64,000 nt of DNA from Arthrobacter sp. 131MFCol6.1 (GCF_000374925.1 NZ_KB895541.1:932122-996121); one strand, 5' to 3'; positions 19,577 to 33,341 are shown, counted from the stretch's first letter. The notes: generated by a model not told the origin, from the sequence alone. Made by a program: numbers and translations.

Positions 19577-20851
19577 ATGACGATGAACGAGCCGCAGCCG
19601 GGGCATGGGCACACCGGCGGCTCCCGCCAGCGGCCGCTGCCGGAGCAAGCGAACCCGACGTGGCTGGGGCGGGTCCAGCCGGCGTACTACCAGCGGCCCC
19701 CTGCCAACGACCGCAGCCAGTTCCAGCCGGCGCTGCCTCCCGCCCGGCCGGCGGGCGGCGGCCCGGGCTGGAAGAACGGCCGCAGTTCCGGCGTTTTCGG
19801 CCTCGTGCTGGCCGGCGGATTCCTGGCGTTCCTCGGCCTCTTCCTGGTCCTGCCCTTCCTGCTGGAGAGGACCGGTATCGCCGGCTTTGCTGTTGGCTTC
19901 GTCGCCTCACTGATTCCCCTGGCGACCGTGTTGCTGACGGTGCGCTTCATCGACCGCTGGGAACCCGAGCCGAGGGCCCTGCTGCTTTTCGCGTTTGCCT
20001 GGGGAGCCGTCGTCTCGATCGCGGTGACGATGCTGATCCAGCCCTATTTCTCACTGGTGGCGGGGCCCGCCTCGGGACTGGACTATGCTGCGTTCGCCGT
20101 GACGGTCCAGGCGCCGGTGGTGGAGGAATTCGCGAAGTCCCTGGGGCTGCTGTTGCTCGTGCTCTATGCCCCGAAACACTTCAACGGACCGGTCGACGGT
20201 GTGGTGTTCGCCTTCACGATCGCGGCGGGCTTCGCGTTTACCGAAAACATCCTCTACTTCGGCCGCGCCATCGCCGCATCCAGCGACCCCGGCACGGACC
20301 TCGCGGTGGTCTTCTTTCTCCGCGGGGTCCTCTCACCCTTCGCCCACGCCATTTTCACGGGTACCACGGGCCTGGTGATGGGCTTCGCCGCCAGCCGCGG
20401 GAACACCGGACTGTCCGTGCTGGCGTTCTTCGCCGGCCTCGTTCCCGCGATGCTGCTGCACAGCGCCTGGAACAGCATGGGCCGGGACTTCCTGGACCGG
20501 TACGTGATGGTGCAGGTGCCGATCTTCCTGCTGGCCGTGCTGGTGATCGCGCTGTTGCGGGTGGCTGAGCGCAGGCTCACACGCCAGCGGCTCAAGGAAT
20601 ACGCGGCCGCGGGCTGGTTCACCGCGGCCGAGGTCGAAATGCTGGCCACCGCGGCCGGCCGCCGTTCGGCGCTGCGCTGGGCCAAGTCCACCGGGCGGGG
20701 CGCACAGATGAAGGCCCTGCTCGATGCCGCCACCCAGCTCGCCCTCACCCGGCAGCGGATCCTCAGCGGCCGGGACGTGCCGGCCCACCAGCGCGATGAG
20801 CAGCACCAGCTCGCCCGGATCGCCGCACTCCGGGCCGCCGTCGTCGGCTAG
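19577..20851 (+). CDS. PrsW-family intramembrane metalloprotease
   Basis: The 424-residue protein has an N-terminal Pro-rich cytoplasmic stretch of about 70 residues, then about eight hydrophobic segments, then a basic and Ala-rich soluble tail of about 90 residues. The four PrsW motifs are present in order: EEFAK (PVVEEFAKSLG), the FAFTEN segment (GFAFTENILYFG), HAIFTG and LHSAWN. Glu and His residues in these motifs are the proposed metal ligands and catalytic groups. In Bacillus PrsW cleaves an anti-sigma factor. No sigma/anti-sigma pair is nearby here, so the target is unknown. The ATG at 19577 is preferred over 19541 because of the spacing from the TAGGCT box. It interrupts the usual nusB-pyrR junction on the opposite strand. 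Confidence 0.88.
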   Translation: MTMNEPQPGHGHTGGSRQRPLPEQANPTWLGRVQPAYYQRPPANDRSQFQPALPPARPAGGGPGWKNGRSSGVFGLVLAGGFLAFLGLFLVLPFLLERTGIAGFAVGFVASLIPLATVLLTVRFIDRWEPEPRALLLFAFAWGAVVSIAVTMLIQPYFSLVAGPASGLDYAAFAVTVQAPVVEEFAKSLGLLLLVLYAPKHFNGPVDGVVFAFTIAAGFAFTENILYFGRAIAASSDPGTDLAVVFFLRGVLSPFAHAIFTGTTGLVMGFAASRGNTGLSVLAFFAGLVPAMLLHSAWNSMGRDFLDRYVMVQVPIFLLAVLVIALLRVAERRLTRQRLKEYAAAGWFTAAEVEMLATAAGRRSALRWAKSTGRGAQMKALLDAATQLALTRQRILSGRDVPAHQRDEQHQLARIAALRAAVVG

Positions 20852-20905
20852 GAAACGGCGGACGCCAGTGGAACCGGTGCATGACGGTTAACCCGGGGGA
20901 ACAGA

Positions 20906-20941
20906 AAGAACCCCGGCCAGGATGTCCTGGCCGGGGTTCTT
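20906..20941. terminator. Bidirectional terminator between PrsW gene and nusB
   Basis: A perfect 17-bp stem (20906-20922 with 20925-20941) has a 2-nt nominal loop. Short T-rich flanks stand on both strands (TTCTTC to the right, TTCTTTC to the left on the minus strand). It lies between convergent genes and can serve both. Confidence 0.85.
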
Positions 20942-20956
20942 CGGGGCGCCGAGAGC

Positions 20957-21367
20957 TTACGCCAGCAGCGAGGGCTTCAGCTGCTGCAGCCGGCCCAGTA
21001 GGCCGTTGATGAACGACGGCGACTCGTCCGTGGAGAGCGTCTTGGCCAGGGCCACAGCCTCGCTGACCGCCACGCCGTCCGGGACGTCGTCGTTGTAGAG
21101 CAGTTCCCAGGTGCCGATCCGCAGGATGATGCGGTCCACGGAGGGCATGCGCTCCAGGGTCCAGCCCTGCGAATAGGTCTCCAGGAATTCGTCGATCGCC
21201 ACCTGGTGCGAGACCACGCCTTCGACGATTTCGAGGGTGTACGGGTTGACGATCTGGTCGGTCTGCTCGCGGCGGGACTTCAGCACGTCGAACGCCGAGG
21301 CCGAGCGCTGCTCGGCCTCAAAGAGCACATCGAGGGCCCGGTTCCGGGCCTTACCGCGCGCACTCAC
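20957..21367 (-). CDS. nusB: Transcription antitermination factor NusB
   Basis: The 136-residue all-helical protein binds boxA RNA with NusE (S10) and supports rRNA antitermination. The N-terminal ARGKARNRALDVLFEAEQR and the C-terminal EAVALAKTLSTDESPSFINGLLG segments are characteristic. The GTG at 21367 shares a base with the efp stop (TAGTG), implying translational coupling. It is the last gene of the rpsD-to-nusB block. Confidence 0.95.
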   Translation of the reverse strand: MSARGKARNRALDVLFEAEQRSASAFDVLKSRREQTDQIVNPYTLEIVEGVVSHQVAIDEFLETYSQGWTLERMPSVDRIILRIGTWELLYNDDVPDGVAVSEAVALAKTLSTDESPSFINGLLGRLQQLKPSLLA

Positions 21368-21930
21368 TAGTCGTTGACCCGGCCGAGGTAGCTGCCGTCG
21401 CGGGTGTCGACCTTGACCTTGGTGTTGTTCTCGACGAACAGCGGCACCTGGATCTCGTACCCGGTTTCGAGGGTGGCGGGCTTGGTGCCGGCCGAGGAGC
21501 GGTCGCCCTGCAGGCCCGGCTCGGTGTAGGTGATCTCGAGGACGACGCTCGGGGGCAGTTCGATGTACAGCGGGTTGCCCTCGTGGATGGCGATGTTGAC
21601 CATCTGGTTCTCGAGCATGAAGTTGGTGGCGTCGCCGACGGTGGCGGCCGAGACGGTGAGCTGGTCGAAGTCCGAGGTGTCCATGAAGACGAAGTCGGCG
21701 CCGTCCTGGTACAGGTACTGGTAGTCGCGGCGGTCCACCGTGGCGGTCTCAATCTTCAATCCGGCGTTGAAGGTCTTGTCGACGACCTTGCCGGACATCA
21801 CGTTGCGCATCTTGGTGCGCACGAACGCGCCTCCCTTGCCGGGCTTGACGTGCTGGAACTCGATGATGTTCCAAAGCTGGCCCTCGAGCTTAAGGACGGT
21901 TCCGTTCTTGATGTCGTTAGTGGTTGCCAC
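21367..21930 (-). CDS. efp: Elongation factor P
   Basis: The 187-residue protein relieves ribosome stalling at polyproline stretches by binding near the E site. It has the KOW-like N domain with the loop [10 protein letters not shown], where Lys32 sits at the tip that is post-translationally modified in many species. No modification gene such as epmA is visible here. Two OB-fold domains follow. The GTG at 21930 has GAGG five bases upstream. The many Pro-rich proteins in this window would benefit from it. Confidence 0.96.
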   Translation of the reverse strand: MATTNDIKNGTVLKLEGQLWNIIEFQHVKPGKGGAFVRTKMRNVMSGKVVDKTFNAGLKIETATVDRRDYQYLYQDGADFVFMDTSDFDQLTVSAATVGDATNFMLENQMVNIAIHEGNPLYIELPPSVVLEITYTEPGLQGDRSSAGTKPATLETGYEIQVPLFVENNTKVKVDTRDGSYLGRVND

Positions 21931-22047
21931 TGTATCCTCTTAGTTTCTCTCTGGTTCCATCAGGCCGGTGCTATCGGCCGGACGATCTATGCCGGGCCGG
22001 CATGCCAAGCGGCCCGCCAGCGCGTATTTGTCAAAAATCCAAGATCC

Positions 22048-22053
22048 ATTCTA
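22048..22053 (-). promoter_or_regulatory. Candidate efp -10 element (TAGAAT)
   Basis: On the minus strand TAGAAT lies in the 155-nt gap upstream of efp and would give a leader of about 110 nt. The -35 is poor. A TTGACA further down (about 22026-22031) has no -10 at the correct distance. Confidence 0.35.
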
Positions 22054-22085
22054 CCGGTTCTGGCGGACAGCTGCCTGACGCAGGC

Positions 22086-22603
22086 TCAGGACTGCTGTTC
22101 CAGCACGTCCCTGGCGCGCTGCAACGCTACGGTGGAGGCGTAGATGAGGGCCGCGTCGGCGGACCCGGCGACGCGCAGATCCAGCGCCTTGGCGAAGGAT
22201 TCGACGGCGGCGCCGATGTTCCCGCCGGCGAAGTAGGACCGGCCGAGGTGCTGGCGGACGGCGGCCTCCTCCAGGGTGCCCTGGGTCTCGGCGAGGAGCT
22301 GGCGGAACACCTCCACGGCCCGGTCGAAGCGGTTCGAGACCCGGAGCACGTCCGCCTCGAAAATCCGCAGCCGGAGCGAGCCGGGGTCCTTGTAGCGGGC
22401 CTCGGCGAGGAGCTCCGCGGCTTCGGCCGCGTGCCCCTCGACGAGCCGGACGAGGATCAGGTCCCCGGGGTCCGTCGAGGCTGACAGCGCCTCGGCCAGG
22501 ACCTCGTCATTGACGATCTGGGGCATCAGGGACTGCGGGTTGATCCGGATCCCGGGAAATCCCGCGTCCGGCCACTCGCTCGTGCCGCCCTTGACCATGT
22601 GCA

Positions 22604-22604
<1 letters not shown>
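22086..22604 (-). CDS. Tetratricopeptide-like protein in the aro-efp operon
   Basis: The 172-residue soluble protein is made of repeated helical pairs with TPR-like spacing (for example AVEVFRQLLAETQGTLEEAAVRQ, quoted here only by its key pattern of Ala/Leu/Gly positions, and the FAGGNIGAAVESFAKALDL segment near residue 130). No catalytic motif, signal peptide or membrane segment is seen. The ATG shares a base with the aroB stop, so it is co-translated with shikimate genes. Its role is unknown. It could be a scaffold for a protein-protein contact. Confidence 0.75.
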
Positions 22605-24314
<1,710 letters not shown>

Positions 24315-24315
<1 letters not shown>

Positions 24316-25514
24316 TAGTGGCCGATCGAGTCCAGGGACGCCGGAATGCTGTCCAGGTAACCCTTGATGTTGCGGGCGGTCTCCTGCACGGAGTCACCGC
24401 CGAATTTTTCCGCGACCGCTTCGGCGATCACGAGGGCCACCATGGCCTCGGCCACCACACCGGCGGCCGGCACGGCACAGACATCGGAGCGCTGGTGGTG
24501 GGCCTTGGCGGCCTCCCCCGTGCTGACGTCGACCGTCCTGAGGGCGCGGGGCACGGTGGCGATCGGTTTCATGGCCGCACGGACGCGCAGGACATCGCCG
24601 ATGCTCATGCCGCCCTCGATCCCGCCTGCGCGGTTGGAGGTGCGGATGATCTTTCCGTCCGCGTCTTTGACGATCTCGTCGTGGGCGGCGGAGCCGCGGC
24701 GGGCCGCGGTCAGGAACCCGTCGCCGACCTCAACGCCCTTGATGGCCTGGATGCCCATCAGGGCCGCCGCCAGCCGTGAGTCGAGGCGCCGGTCCCAGTG
24801 GACGTAGCTGCCGAGTCCCGGCGGGAGCCCGTAGGCGAGTACTTCCACGACGCCGCCGAGGGTTTCGCCTTCCTTGTGCGCGACGTCTACCTCGGCCACC
24901 ATGGCGTCCGAGGTTTCGCGGTCGAAGCAGCGCAACGGGTCGGCGTCCAGGGCGATCACGTTGCCCGGGACCGGCAGCGGCCGGCCTTCCGGCACGGCTA
25001 CGCTGGCGATGGACACGGTGTGGGAGACGAGTTCAATGCCGAGCTGCTTGAGGAACGCCGCGGCGACCGTGCCGAGCGCCACCCTCGTGGCCGTTTCGCG
25101 GGCGCTGGCGCGCTCCAGGACCGGGCGGGCCTCGTCGAAGCCGTATTTCTGCATGCCGGTGAAGTCGGCGTGGCCGGGCCGCGGGCGCGTCAGCGGGGCG
25201 TTCCGGGCCTGGTCGGCCAGGATTTCGGGCTCCACGGGATCGGAGGACATGATCTGTTCCCACTTGGGCCATTCGGTGTTGCCGACCTGGATGGCGACGG
25301 GACCGCCCTGGGTCAGGCCGTGGCGGACTCCGCCGAGGATCGTGACCACGTCCTGCTCGAATTTCATCCGGGCGCCGCGGCCATAGCCGAGCCGGCGGCG
25401 GGCCAGCGCCTCGCTGATGTGGGCGCTGGTGAGTTCCACACCGGCGGGCACGCCTTCAATTATTCCGACCAGTGCCGGGCCATGGGATTCTCCGGCAGTC
25501 AACCAACGCAACAT
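24315..25514 (-). CDS. aroC: Chorismate synthase
   Basis: The 399-residue FMN-dependent lyase makes chorismate from EPSP. The N terminus [15 protein letters not shown], the [11 protein letters not shown] and RPGHADF motifs and the [10 protein letters not shown] segment are all typical. The ATG at 25514 gives the conserved N terminus. An in-frame ATG three codons upstream is possible. It lies 26 nt downstream of aroE. Confidence 0.97.
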
Positions 25515-25540
25515 ACATTCCATCCTGCCATGTCGGGCGG

Positions 25541-26452
25541 TTAGAACACCCGTCGGGGCGCTCCGACTGCGTCACACATCACATCTGTGACTCCGGCCGG
25601 GAGGGCCTCGCCCAGCCCGGTGAAGTGCCGCACCTGCTCCACCGCCTGGTAGATCAGCATTTCCAGTCCGGGGACCACGGTGCCGCCGGCTGCCTGCCAG
25701 ACCGCGGCGATCCGGCTGGGCCAGGGATCGTAGGCGACGTCCAGGAGGACGCCCGGGCTGCCGTGCGCCGGCAGTGCGCTCGACGGATTCGCCGCCAGCT
25801 CTTCGGCCAGTTCACCGGCCAGTGCGTCGGCCGCGCGGGGCGGCAGCGTGGAGATGACGACGTCGGCGGCTGCGACGGCGGCGGCCGCGCCGGCGAGGGG
25901 AAGGACCCGGACGGGGACGCCTACGGCGTCGGCAGCCGCGCGGGCTTCCGCCGCGCGGCTGACATCGCGGACGAACACTTCGGCGGACACCGCCCCCAGC
26001 TCCTTGAGCGCCGCGACGGCTGCTGCCGCGGTCCCGCCCCCGCCGAGGATCGCGGCGGTGGGCGCCGAGGCTGCCCCCGCGTGCCGGAGCGCGTTGACGA
26101 TCCCGGCGACGTCGGTGTTGTATGCGACCAACCGGGTGTGGCCAGCACTGCCGCCGTCGGATTCGAACGCCACCGTGTTGACGACCCCGAGGGCGCGTCC
26201 AACGCCCCGGACCTCGTCCACTTCCGCCACCATGGCCGACTTGAGCGGCATGGTGACCGACAGGCCGCGCCAGGAACCGTCAGCGCGCACCTCGTCCCTG
26301 ACGTGCCGCATGAAATCCGGCAGGGCGGCCTCGGTCACGTCAATGGCTGAGTAGGCAATGTCCACGCCGAGGTGGGCGTACGCGGCCCGGTGCAGCGCCG
26401 GCGACTTCGAATGGCTGATGGGATGCCCAAGGACGGCCGCCCGAAGCGTCAT
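25541..26452 (-). CDS. aroE: Shikimate dehydrogenase
   Basis: The 303-residue NADPH-dependent enzyme reduces 3-dehydroshikimate to shikimate. Substrate-binding [15 protein letters not shown] with its catalytic Lys, and NTDVAG are present, as is the Rossmann [10 protein letters not shown] loop. The ATG at 26452 overlaps the mltG stop by 4 nt. A longer frame begins at 26479 inside mltG and is not preferred. Confidence 0.93.
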   Translation of the reverse strand: MTLRAAVLGHPISHSKSPALHRAAYAHLGVDIAYSAIDVTEAALPDFMRHVRDEVRADGSWRGLSVTMPLKSAMVAEVDEVRGVGRALGVVNTVAFESDGGSAGHTRLVAYNTDVAGIVNALRHAGAASAPTAAILGGGGTAAAAVAALKELGAVSAEVFVRDVSRAAEARAAADAVGVPVRVLPLAGAAAAVAAADVVISTLPPRAADALAGELAEELAANPSSALPAHGSPGVLLDVAYDPWPSRIAAVWQAAGGTVVPGLEMLIYQAVEQVRHFTGLGEALPAGVTDVMCDAVGAPRRVF

Positions 26453-28242
26453 ACGCAGCGTCCCGGGTTGGCCTCGCACCAGGCGTTGTACTGCTCCACG
26501 TAGCCGTTGTGTTCCGCCAGGGTCTTGGAGAACTTGGTCTCCTTGGTGTCCAGGTTGATGGTGACCCAGTAGAGGAAGTTGTTGGACTTGGGCTTGGCGG
26601 CGGCGTCAATGGCCGTCTTGCCGGGAGAACCGATGGGGCCGGCCGGCAGTCCCTGGTTGGCGTAGGTGTTGTACGGGTTCGACTTGTCAGCCTTCTGGGC
26701 CTCGTCGATGTGGAAGCTGCGGATGCCCAGCCCATAGGTGACGGTGGCATCGGACTGGATCAGCCCGTTGGTCTCGGTGTTGTTGGGCTTGAGGCGGTTG
26801 TAGATAGCCCCGGCCACGTCACCGTATTCGGCCTGGCCGCCTTCGGCCTGGACGATGCTTGCCACCGTCAAGACGTCGTACTGTTTCGCGGGATCGGTGA
26901 CGCCCTGGGCCTTGAGTTCAGCCTGGGTGTTGCTGACGAGCTTCTGCATAATGTCCTTGGCGGAGGAGCCCAACGGGAAGCGGTACTCTCCCGGCGAAAG
27001 GTAGCCTTCGAGGTTCTTGGCTTTGGCCGGGACGCCGAACTGCCCGGGCGCATCGCTGAGCGCTTTCAGCTCCTGAACAGAAATCCCGGTGCCCTCGGAA
27101 ATCGCCTGCAGGGATTCGCCGATCCGCAACCCGGCGCTGAGCGCAAAGTACATGACCTTGTCCTGGCCCTTGTTGAGCAGGACATCCACGGCATCGGAGT
27201 TCTTCATTTCCTGGCGCATCGAGAACGTGCCGGGGTTCAGGGCACCGCCCGAAGCGGTGAACTCCTTGAGGAAAGTGTCCGCGTTCGCCACGACCTTTTT
27301 CGACTGCAGTTCGGTGGCCACGGACCGCGGCCCGGCGCCGGGTTCGACCGTGATGGTGACCTCACCGGTTCCGGGGCCGGGGTAGTCGGCCATGGTGTCC
27401 CCGCCCAGGAGCGGCTTGAGGAACTGGGCGCCGACGGCGATTGCGACGACGAAGACCGTCAGGGTCAGCACCAGGGCCAGGAAGCGGCGCCGGCGGCGGA
27501 CCTTCTTGGACGGACCCTTGTTGTGGCGGACCGCTCCGGCCATCAGCTCCTCTCCCGGGTCGCCGTGGTACTCGGCGTCCGGGTGCGGCTGTGCCTGGGG
27601 GTCACCGGAGTTGTCGTAGGCATGGTGCGCCTCGTCGAGGGGGTGCGGAGCGTAGCCATCGTGGACGCCGGCGTCATGGGCAGCCGCATCGTGGCGGGCC
27701 TCGTAGCCGAGCCGTCCCGCTGACGCATAGACGGCGTCCTCGTGGCCAACGTCTTCGCGGACGGGCTCGTCGGGGACAGGTACTTCGTGGACAGGTACTT
27801 CGCGCACGGGGATCAGCTGCGTGAAGTCTTCGTGCGTGGGCTCTTCGTGCATTGTTTCCCGGTGCACGGGCTCATCAGGCACGGCTTCCTCGTGCACAGT
27901 CTCTTCAGGAACTGCTTCTTCGTGCACAGGTTCTTCACGCACAGGTTCTTCCTGCGCGGCTTCTTCGTGCACGGGCTCTTCACGAACGGCTTCTTCGTGC
28001 ACGGTCGGAGCCGCGTCGGGGAGTTCCGGTGCGGACTGCGGCAGTTCGCGGTCCTGTGCCGGTGGCGGGGCCGGGGCCGGCGTAGGGACGTCCGCTCCCG
28101 TCTCAAAAGCCTGCGGCGGGATCACGTTGTGACCTTGGGTGGCCAGAAGCTTTTCCCGGGCCCGGATTTCTTTGCGCGTCAGCGGTCGGCCGGCGCCACC
28201 AAGGGCGTCACCGGAGGAGTCATCACTGTTGACCGGGCTCAC
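26449..28242 (-). CDS. mltG: Endolytic murein transglycosylase MltG with a repetitive cytoplasmic N-terminal domain
   Basis: The 597-residue enzyme cleaves nascent peptidoglycan strands. It has three parts. The first is a cytoplasmic region of about 260 residues, dominated from about 75 to 165 by imperfect repeats of the type E-E-P/A-V-H/R-E-E. Next comes one membrane segment (RRRRFLALVLTLTVFVVAIA) near residue 275. The last is an extracytoplasmic YceG/MltG domain with the ASIVQAEGG segment near residue 470, which carries the likely catalytic Glu, and GLPAGPIGSPG. The acidic repeats are absent from Escherichia coli MltG (about 340 residues). The GTG at 28242 overlaps ruvX by 4 nt. Confidence 0.92.
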   Translation of the reverse strand: MSPVNSDDSSGDALGGAGRPLTRKEIRAREKLLATQGHNVIPPQAFETGADVPTPAPAPPPAQDRELPQSAPELPDAAPTVHEEAVREEPVHEEAAQEEPVREEPVHEEAVPEETVHEEAVPDEPVHRETMHEEPTHEDFTQLIPVREVPVHEVPVPDEPVREDVGHEDAVYASAGRLGYEARHDAAAHDAGVHDGYAPHPLDEAHHAYDNSGDPQAQPHPDAEYHGDPGEELMAGAVRHNKGPSKKVRRRRRFLALVLTLTVFVVAIAVGAQFLKPLLGGDTMADYPGPGTGEVTITVEPGAGPRSVATELQSKKVVANADTFLKEFTASGGALNPGTFSMRQEMKNSDAVDVLLNKGQDKVMYFALSAGLRIGESLQAISEGTGISVQELKALSDAPGQFGVPAKAKNLEGYLSPGEYRFPLGSSAKDIMQKLVSNTQAELKAQGVTDPAKQYDVLTVASIVQAEGGQAEYGDVAGAIYNRLKPNNTETNGLIQSDATVTYGLGIRSFHIDEAQKADKSNPYNTYANQGLPAGPIGSPGKTAIDAAAKPKSNNFLYWVTINLDTKETKFSKTLAEHNGYVEQYNAWCEANPGRCV

Positions 28243-28823
28243 TGTAGCCTTCCATGTTCTGAAGAGTGCGTCTGTACTGCCGGGCCGGTCTGTGCGCCGT
28301 CTCCGGTCGGCCCCGGCGCAGACTCCGCGTACACGCGGGTTCCGACCTCCGTTCCCCTGGCCTTTTGCATATCAATCGCATGTTGCAGAATACCTGCCGC
28401 CGCAACCTGATCAACAACTGTACGGTGATTCCTGCTGCTCATGCCAGCCTCGTGCAGGTTGCGGTGCGCGGTCACAGTGCTGAGCCGTTCGTCAATCAGG
28501 CGCACGGGCAGCTCGGATCCGGCGTCGCGCAGGGCCAGTGCCAGCAGCTGTGCGTAGTCTGTGGCCATCCTGGCGGAGGCGTGTTCTTCGCCCTTCATGG
28601 TGCGCGGCAGTCCCACGAAAATCTCCACGGCATCCAACTCCACGGCCAGGGCGGCCAGGAGTCGCACGTCAGTGTTCTTTTTCACGTTCCGCTGCAGCGT
28701 GCGCAGCGGGGTCGCCAGGATTCCATCGCGGTCGCAGACGGCCACGCCCACGCGGACGGTGCCGACGTCCACCCCGAGCTTCACGCCCCGGGGATAGACG
28801 CCGGCCACAGCAGCTTCAGACAC
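28239..28823 (-). CDS. ruvX: Pre-16S rRNA nuclease / RuvX (YqgF) family
   Basis: The 194-residue protein has the RNase H-like YqgF fold involved in 16S rRNA 5'-end maturation and possibly Holliday-junction resolution. The LGVDVGTVRVGVAVCD motif with a metal-binding Asp, VGLPRTMKG and LIDERLSTV are conserved. A C-terminal tail of about 40 residues is extra. It follows alaS by 10 nt, the usual alaS-ruvX-mltG order. Confidence 0.93.
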   Translation of the reverse strand: MSEAAVAGVYPRGVKLGVDVGTVRVGVAVCDRDGILATPLRTLQRNVKKNTDVRLLAALAVELDAVEIFVGLPRTMKGEEHASARMATDYAQLLALALRDAGSELPVRLIDERLSTVTAHRNLHEAGMSSRNHRTVVDQVAAAGILQHAIDMQKARGTEVGTRVYAESAPGPTGDGAQTGPAVQTHSSEHGRLQ

Positions 28824-28833
28824 GTGGGATCCG

Positions 28834-31512
<2,679 letters not shown>

Positions 31513-31613
31513 GAGCTGATTTCTTACCCTTCAATATTCACTGCGATATGTGGCCCGCGTCTGTGTTGCGCGGGACAAGCTGGGGACCGGCACTGATCCG
31601 GGCCCGTCAATCT

Positions 31614-31665
31614 GGTGCCCGCCACCGGGGGCGTTGGCGCGCCGTCACTCCCGGTGGCGGGCACC
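31614..31665 (-). repeat. Long perfect stem-loop upstream of alaS
   Basis: Sixteen perfectly paired bases (31614-31629 with 31650-31665) enclose a 20-nt loop that can itself pair through GGCGCGCC. It stands in the 175-bp gap between alaS and the upstream 88-residue gene. On the minus strand no U-tract follows, so it is not a canonical terminator. An mRNA processing or stability role is possible. Confidence 0.6.
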
Positions 31666-31687
31666 TTACTTACTAATTCTCTCCCGG

Positions 31688-31954
31688 CTAGCGCCGGACC
31701 GCATCCCGGCGGGCGACGGTGCCGCCGGAAGCCAGGTCCGTTGCGGTCTCGATCCCGAGCGCCGCGCGGAGTTCGGACTCCCGCTCGCCCATGCCGTCGC
31801 GGATGGCATCGGCGAAGTCGAGCAGGCCGTCCGCCAGCCGTCCGACTGCCCGGTTCAGGCCCTCGGGGCCGAGGGCGGACTGGGCTTCGGTGACCTTGCG
31901 GAAAGCGATGACGCCGATTGCGACGCCGATTCCCATCCAGATGATTCTGTTCAT
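31688..31954 (-). CDS. Small membrane-anchored protein upstream of alaS
   Basis: The 88-residue protein has one short N-terminal hydrophobic segment (MNRIIWMGIGVAIGVIAF) and a helical charged C terminus. It recurs in actinobacteria between the DUF948 gene and alaS, and its function is unknown. The ATG at 31954 has GGGAG eight bases upstream. The longer frame to 32032 overlaps the DUF948 gene and has no ribosome site. Confidence 0.75.
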   Translation of the reverse strand: MNRIIWMGIGVAIGVIAFRKVTEAQSALGPEGLNRAVGRLADGLLDFADAIRDGMGERESELRAALGIETATDLASGGTVARRDAVRR

Positions 31955-31973
31955 GTCAGGTGCTCCCGGAGGG

Positions 31974-32348
31974 TTAGCGGCTGCGGCGGCCGGTGGCGGG
32001 CTTTTTGCGGGTGCTGAAGGCGGAGCGCACACCGTAGCTGAAGGCTGCCACCTTGATCAGCGGCGAGCCAACGGTGGCGGCCATAAGCGAGGACAGCGCC
32101 GAGATGTTGGCGGAGGCGTCCGAGACGTTCGAGGAGATGCCGTCAACCTTCTTCAGCTGCTCGTTGGTGGTGGTCACCGTGGCGGTGACCTCGTCCATGA
32201 GCGGGGTGGCGCCGTCGCTGATGGAGCGGATGGTGGTCCGCATTTCGTCGAACACTCCCCCGAGCTTCAGGATCGGCACGGCGAGCAGCAAGACCAGCAG
32301 TGCAAACACTCCAGCCGCGATCAGGCCGGCAATATCGCCACCAGACAT
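31974..32348 (-). CDS. DUF948-type membrane-associated protein
   Basis: The 124-residue protein begins with one membrane helix (AGLIAAGVFALLVLLLAVPIL), followed by a Thr/Ser-rich helical region that could form a coiled coil (about residues 40-85), and ends in a basic tail. This fits DUF948 proteins, which resemble bacterial chemotaxis-like or stress-related coiled-coil proteins without known activity. AAGGAG lies 10 nt before the chosen ATG and 4 nt before an alternative in-frame GTG at 32354. The gene lies between rpsD and the 88-residue gene, a conserved arrangement. Confidence 0.78.
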   Translation of the reverse strand: MSGGDIAGLIAAGVFALLVLLLAVPILKLGGVFDEMRTTIRSISDGATPLMDEVTATVTTTNEQLKKVDGISSNVSDASANISALSSLMAATVGSPLIKVAAFSYGVRSAFSTRKKPATGRRSR

Positions 32349-32472
32349 AGACACTCATCTCCTTGAACTGCAGTGGATACCTGCTTGTTGCGTCGGGTTC
32401 CGACGGTTTCGGCCGGCAGTTTAAACCGGCAGGCAGAGCCTGCTCCCGGGGAACTCCCCCAAGTACCTTACA

Positions 32473-32512
32473 TACAAAGAAGCCCGCGGCGCTTGCCACG
32501 GGCTTCTTTGTA
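32473..32512 (-). terminator. Terminator downstream of rpsD
   Basis: A 14-bp stem (32473-32486 with 32499-32512) contains an inner GGC/GCC pair in the loop. On the minus strand the downstream arm reads into TTCTTTGTATG. It lies 17 nt after the rpsD stop, making rpsD largely a separate transcript. Confidence 0.8.
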
Positions 32513-32528
32513 GGTGATGCCTTTTGAA

Positions 32529-33155
32529 TTAGCGTGCGTAGAATTCCACGACGAGCTGCTCTTCGCAGGTCACGGGGATCTCGGAACGCTTGGGGCGGCG
32601 CACCAGGCGGGCCTGCAGGGCGTCAAGCTTGACGTCCAGGTAAGCCGGAACGATCGGCAGGACGTCGCGGTGAGCGCCGGCTGCTGCAACCTGGAACGGA
32701 GGCATGGTCTCGCTGCGGCTGTGAACGTGGACCAGCTGGCCCTCGCCGACGCGGAAAGACGGGCGGTCAACGCGGATGCCGTCAACGAGGATGTGGCGGT
32801 GCACAACCAGCTGGCGGGCCTGGGCGATGGTGCGGGCGAAGCCGGCACGCAGCACGAGGGCGTCGAGACGCATTTCGAGCAGTTCGATCAGGTTTTCACC
32901 GGTCAGGCCCTTGGTGCGGCGTGCTTCTTCGAAGGCACGGGTCATCTGGGCTTCGCGGATGCCGTACTGGGCGCGCAGACGCTGCTTTTCGCGCAGACGT
33001 ACGGCGTAGTCGGAGTCCTGCTTCTTGCGGGCACGGCCATGCTCACCGGGGCCGTACGGGCGGCGCTCCATGTACTTGGCGGCCTTGGGGGTCAGAGCGA
33101 TGCCGAGTGCGCGCGAAAGGCGTGCGGTACGGCGAGCACGAGTGTTGTTAGCCAC
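32529..33155 (-). CDS. rpsD: Small ribosomal subunit protein uS4
   Basis: The 208-residue protein nucleates 30S assembly by binding 16S rRNA. The S4 RNA-binding domain is visible from about residue 97 (RLDALVLRAGFARTIAQARQ) with the HRHILVDGIRVDRPSF signature. It belongs to the zinc-free class, since the N-terminal Cys cluster is missing. The GTG at 33155 follows GGAAGG. An extended -10 (TGGTAGGCT on the minus strand, about 33305-33313) may drive it with a long leader. Confidence 0.96.
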   Translation of the reverse strand: MANNTRARRTARLSRALGIALTPKAAKYMERRPYGPGEHGRARKKQDSDYAVRLREKQRLRAQYGIREAQMTRAFEEARRTKGLTGENLIELLEMRLDALVLRAGFARTIAQARQLVVHRHILVDGIRVDRPSFRVGEGQLVHVHSRSETMPPFQVAAAGAHRDVLPIVPAYLDVKLDALQARLVRRPKRSEIPVTCEEQLVVEFYAR

Positions 33156-33341
33156 TTGTGTCCTTCCAATATCTGCGGTGTGTCAGTGTTACTGGCCTCC
33201 ACGATGGAGAGCATCGGCCAACCGCTGCCTTTTGCTACTGGGCACAGGGCAACCCTCATCAAATGCGAAGATTCAATGGATTGTGCGTCCGTACCTTGCC
33301 AGACAACGAACAAGCCTACCAGATCCGGCCGACGGACCGGC

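Noticed and set aside
31513..31687. Possible T-box leader for alaS
   Set aside because: No conserved T-box bulge sequence or specifier loop is visible, only a long perfect hairpin.
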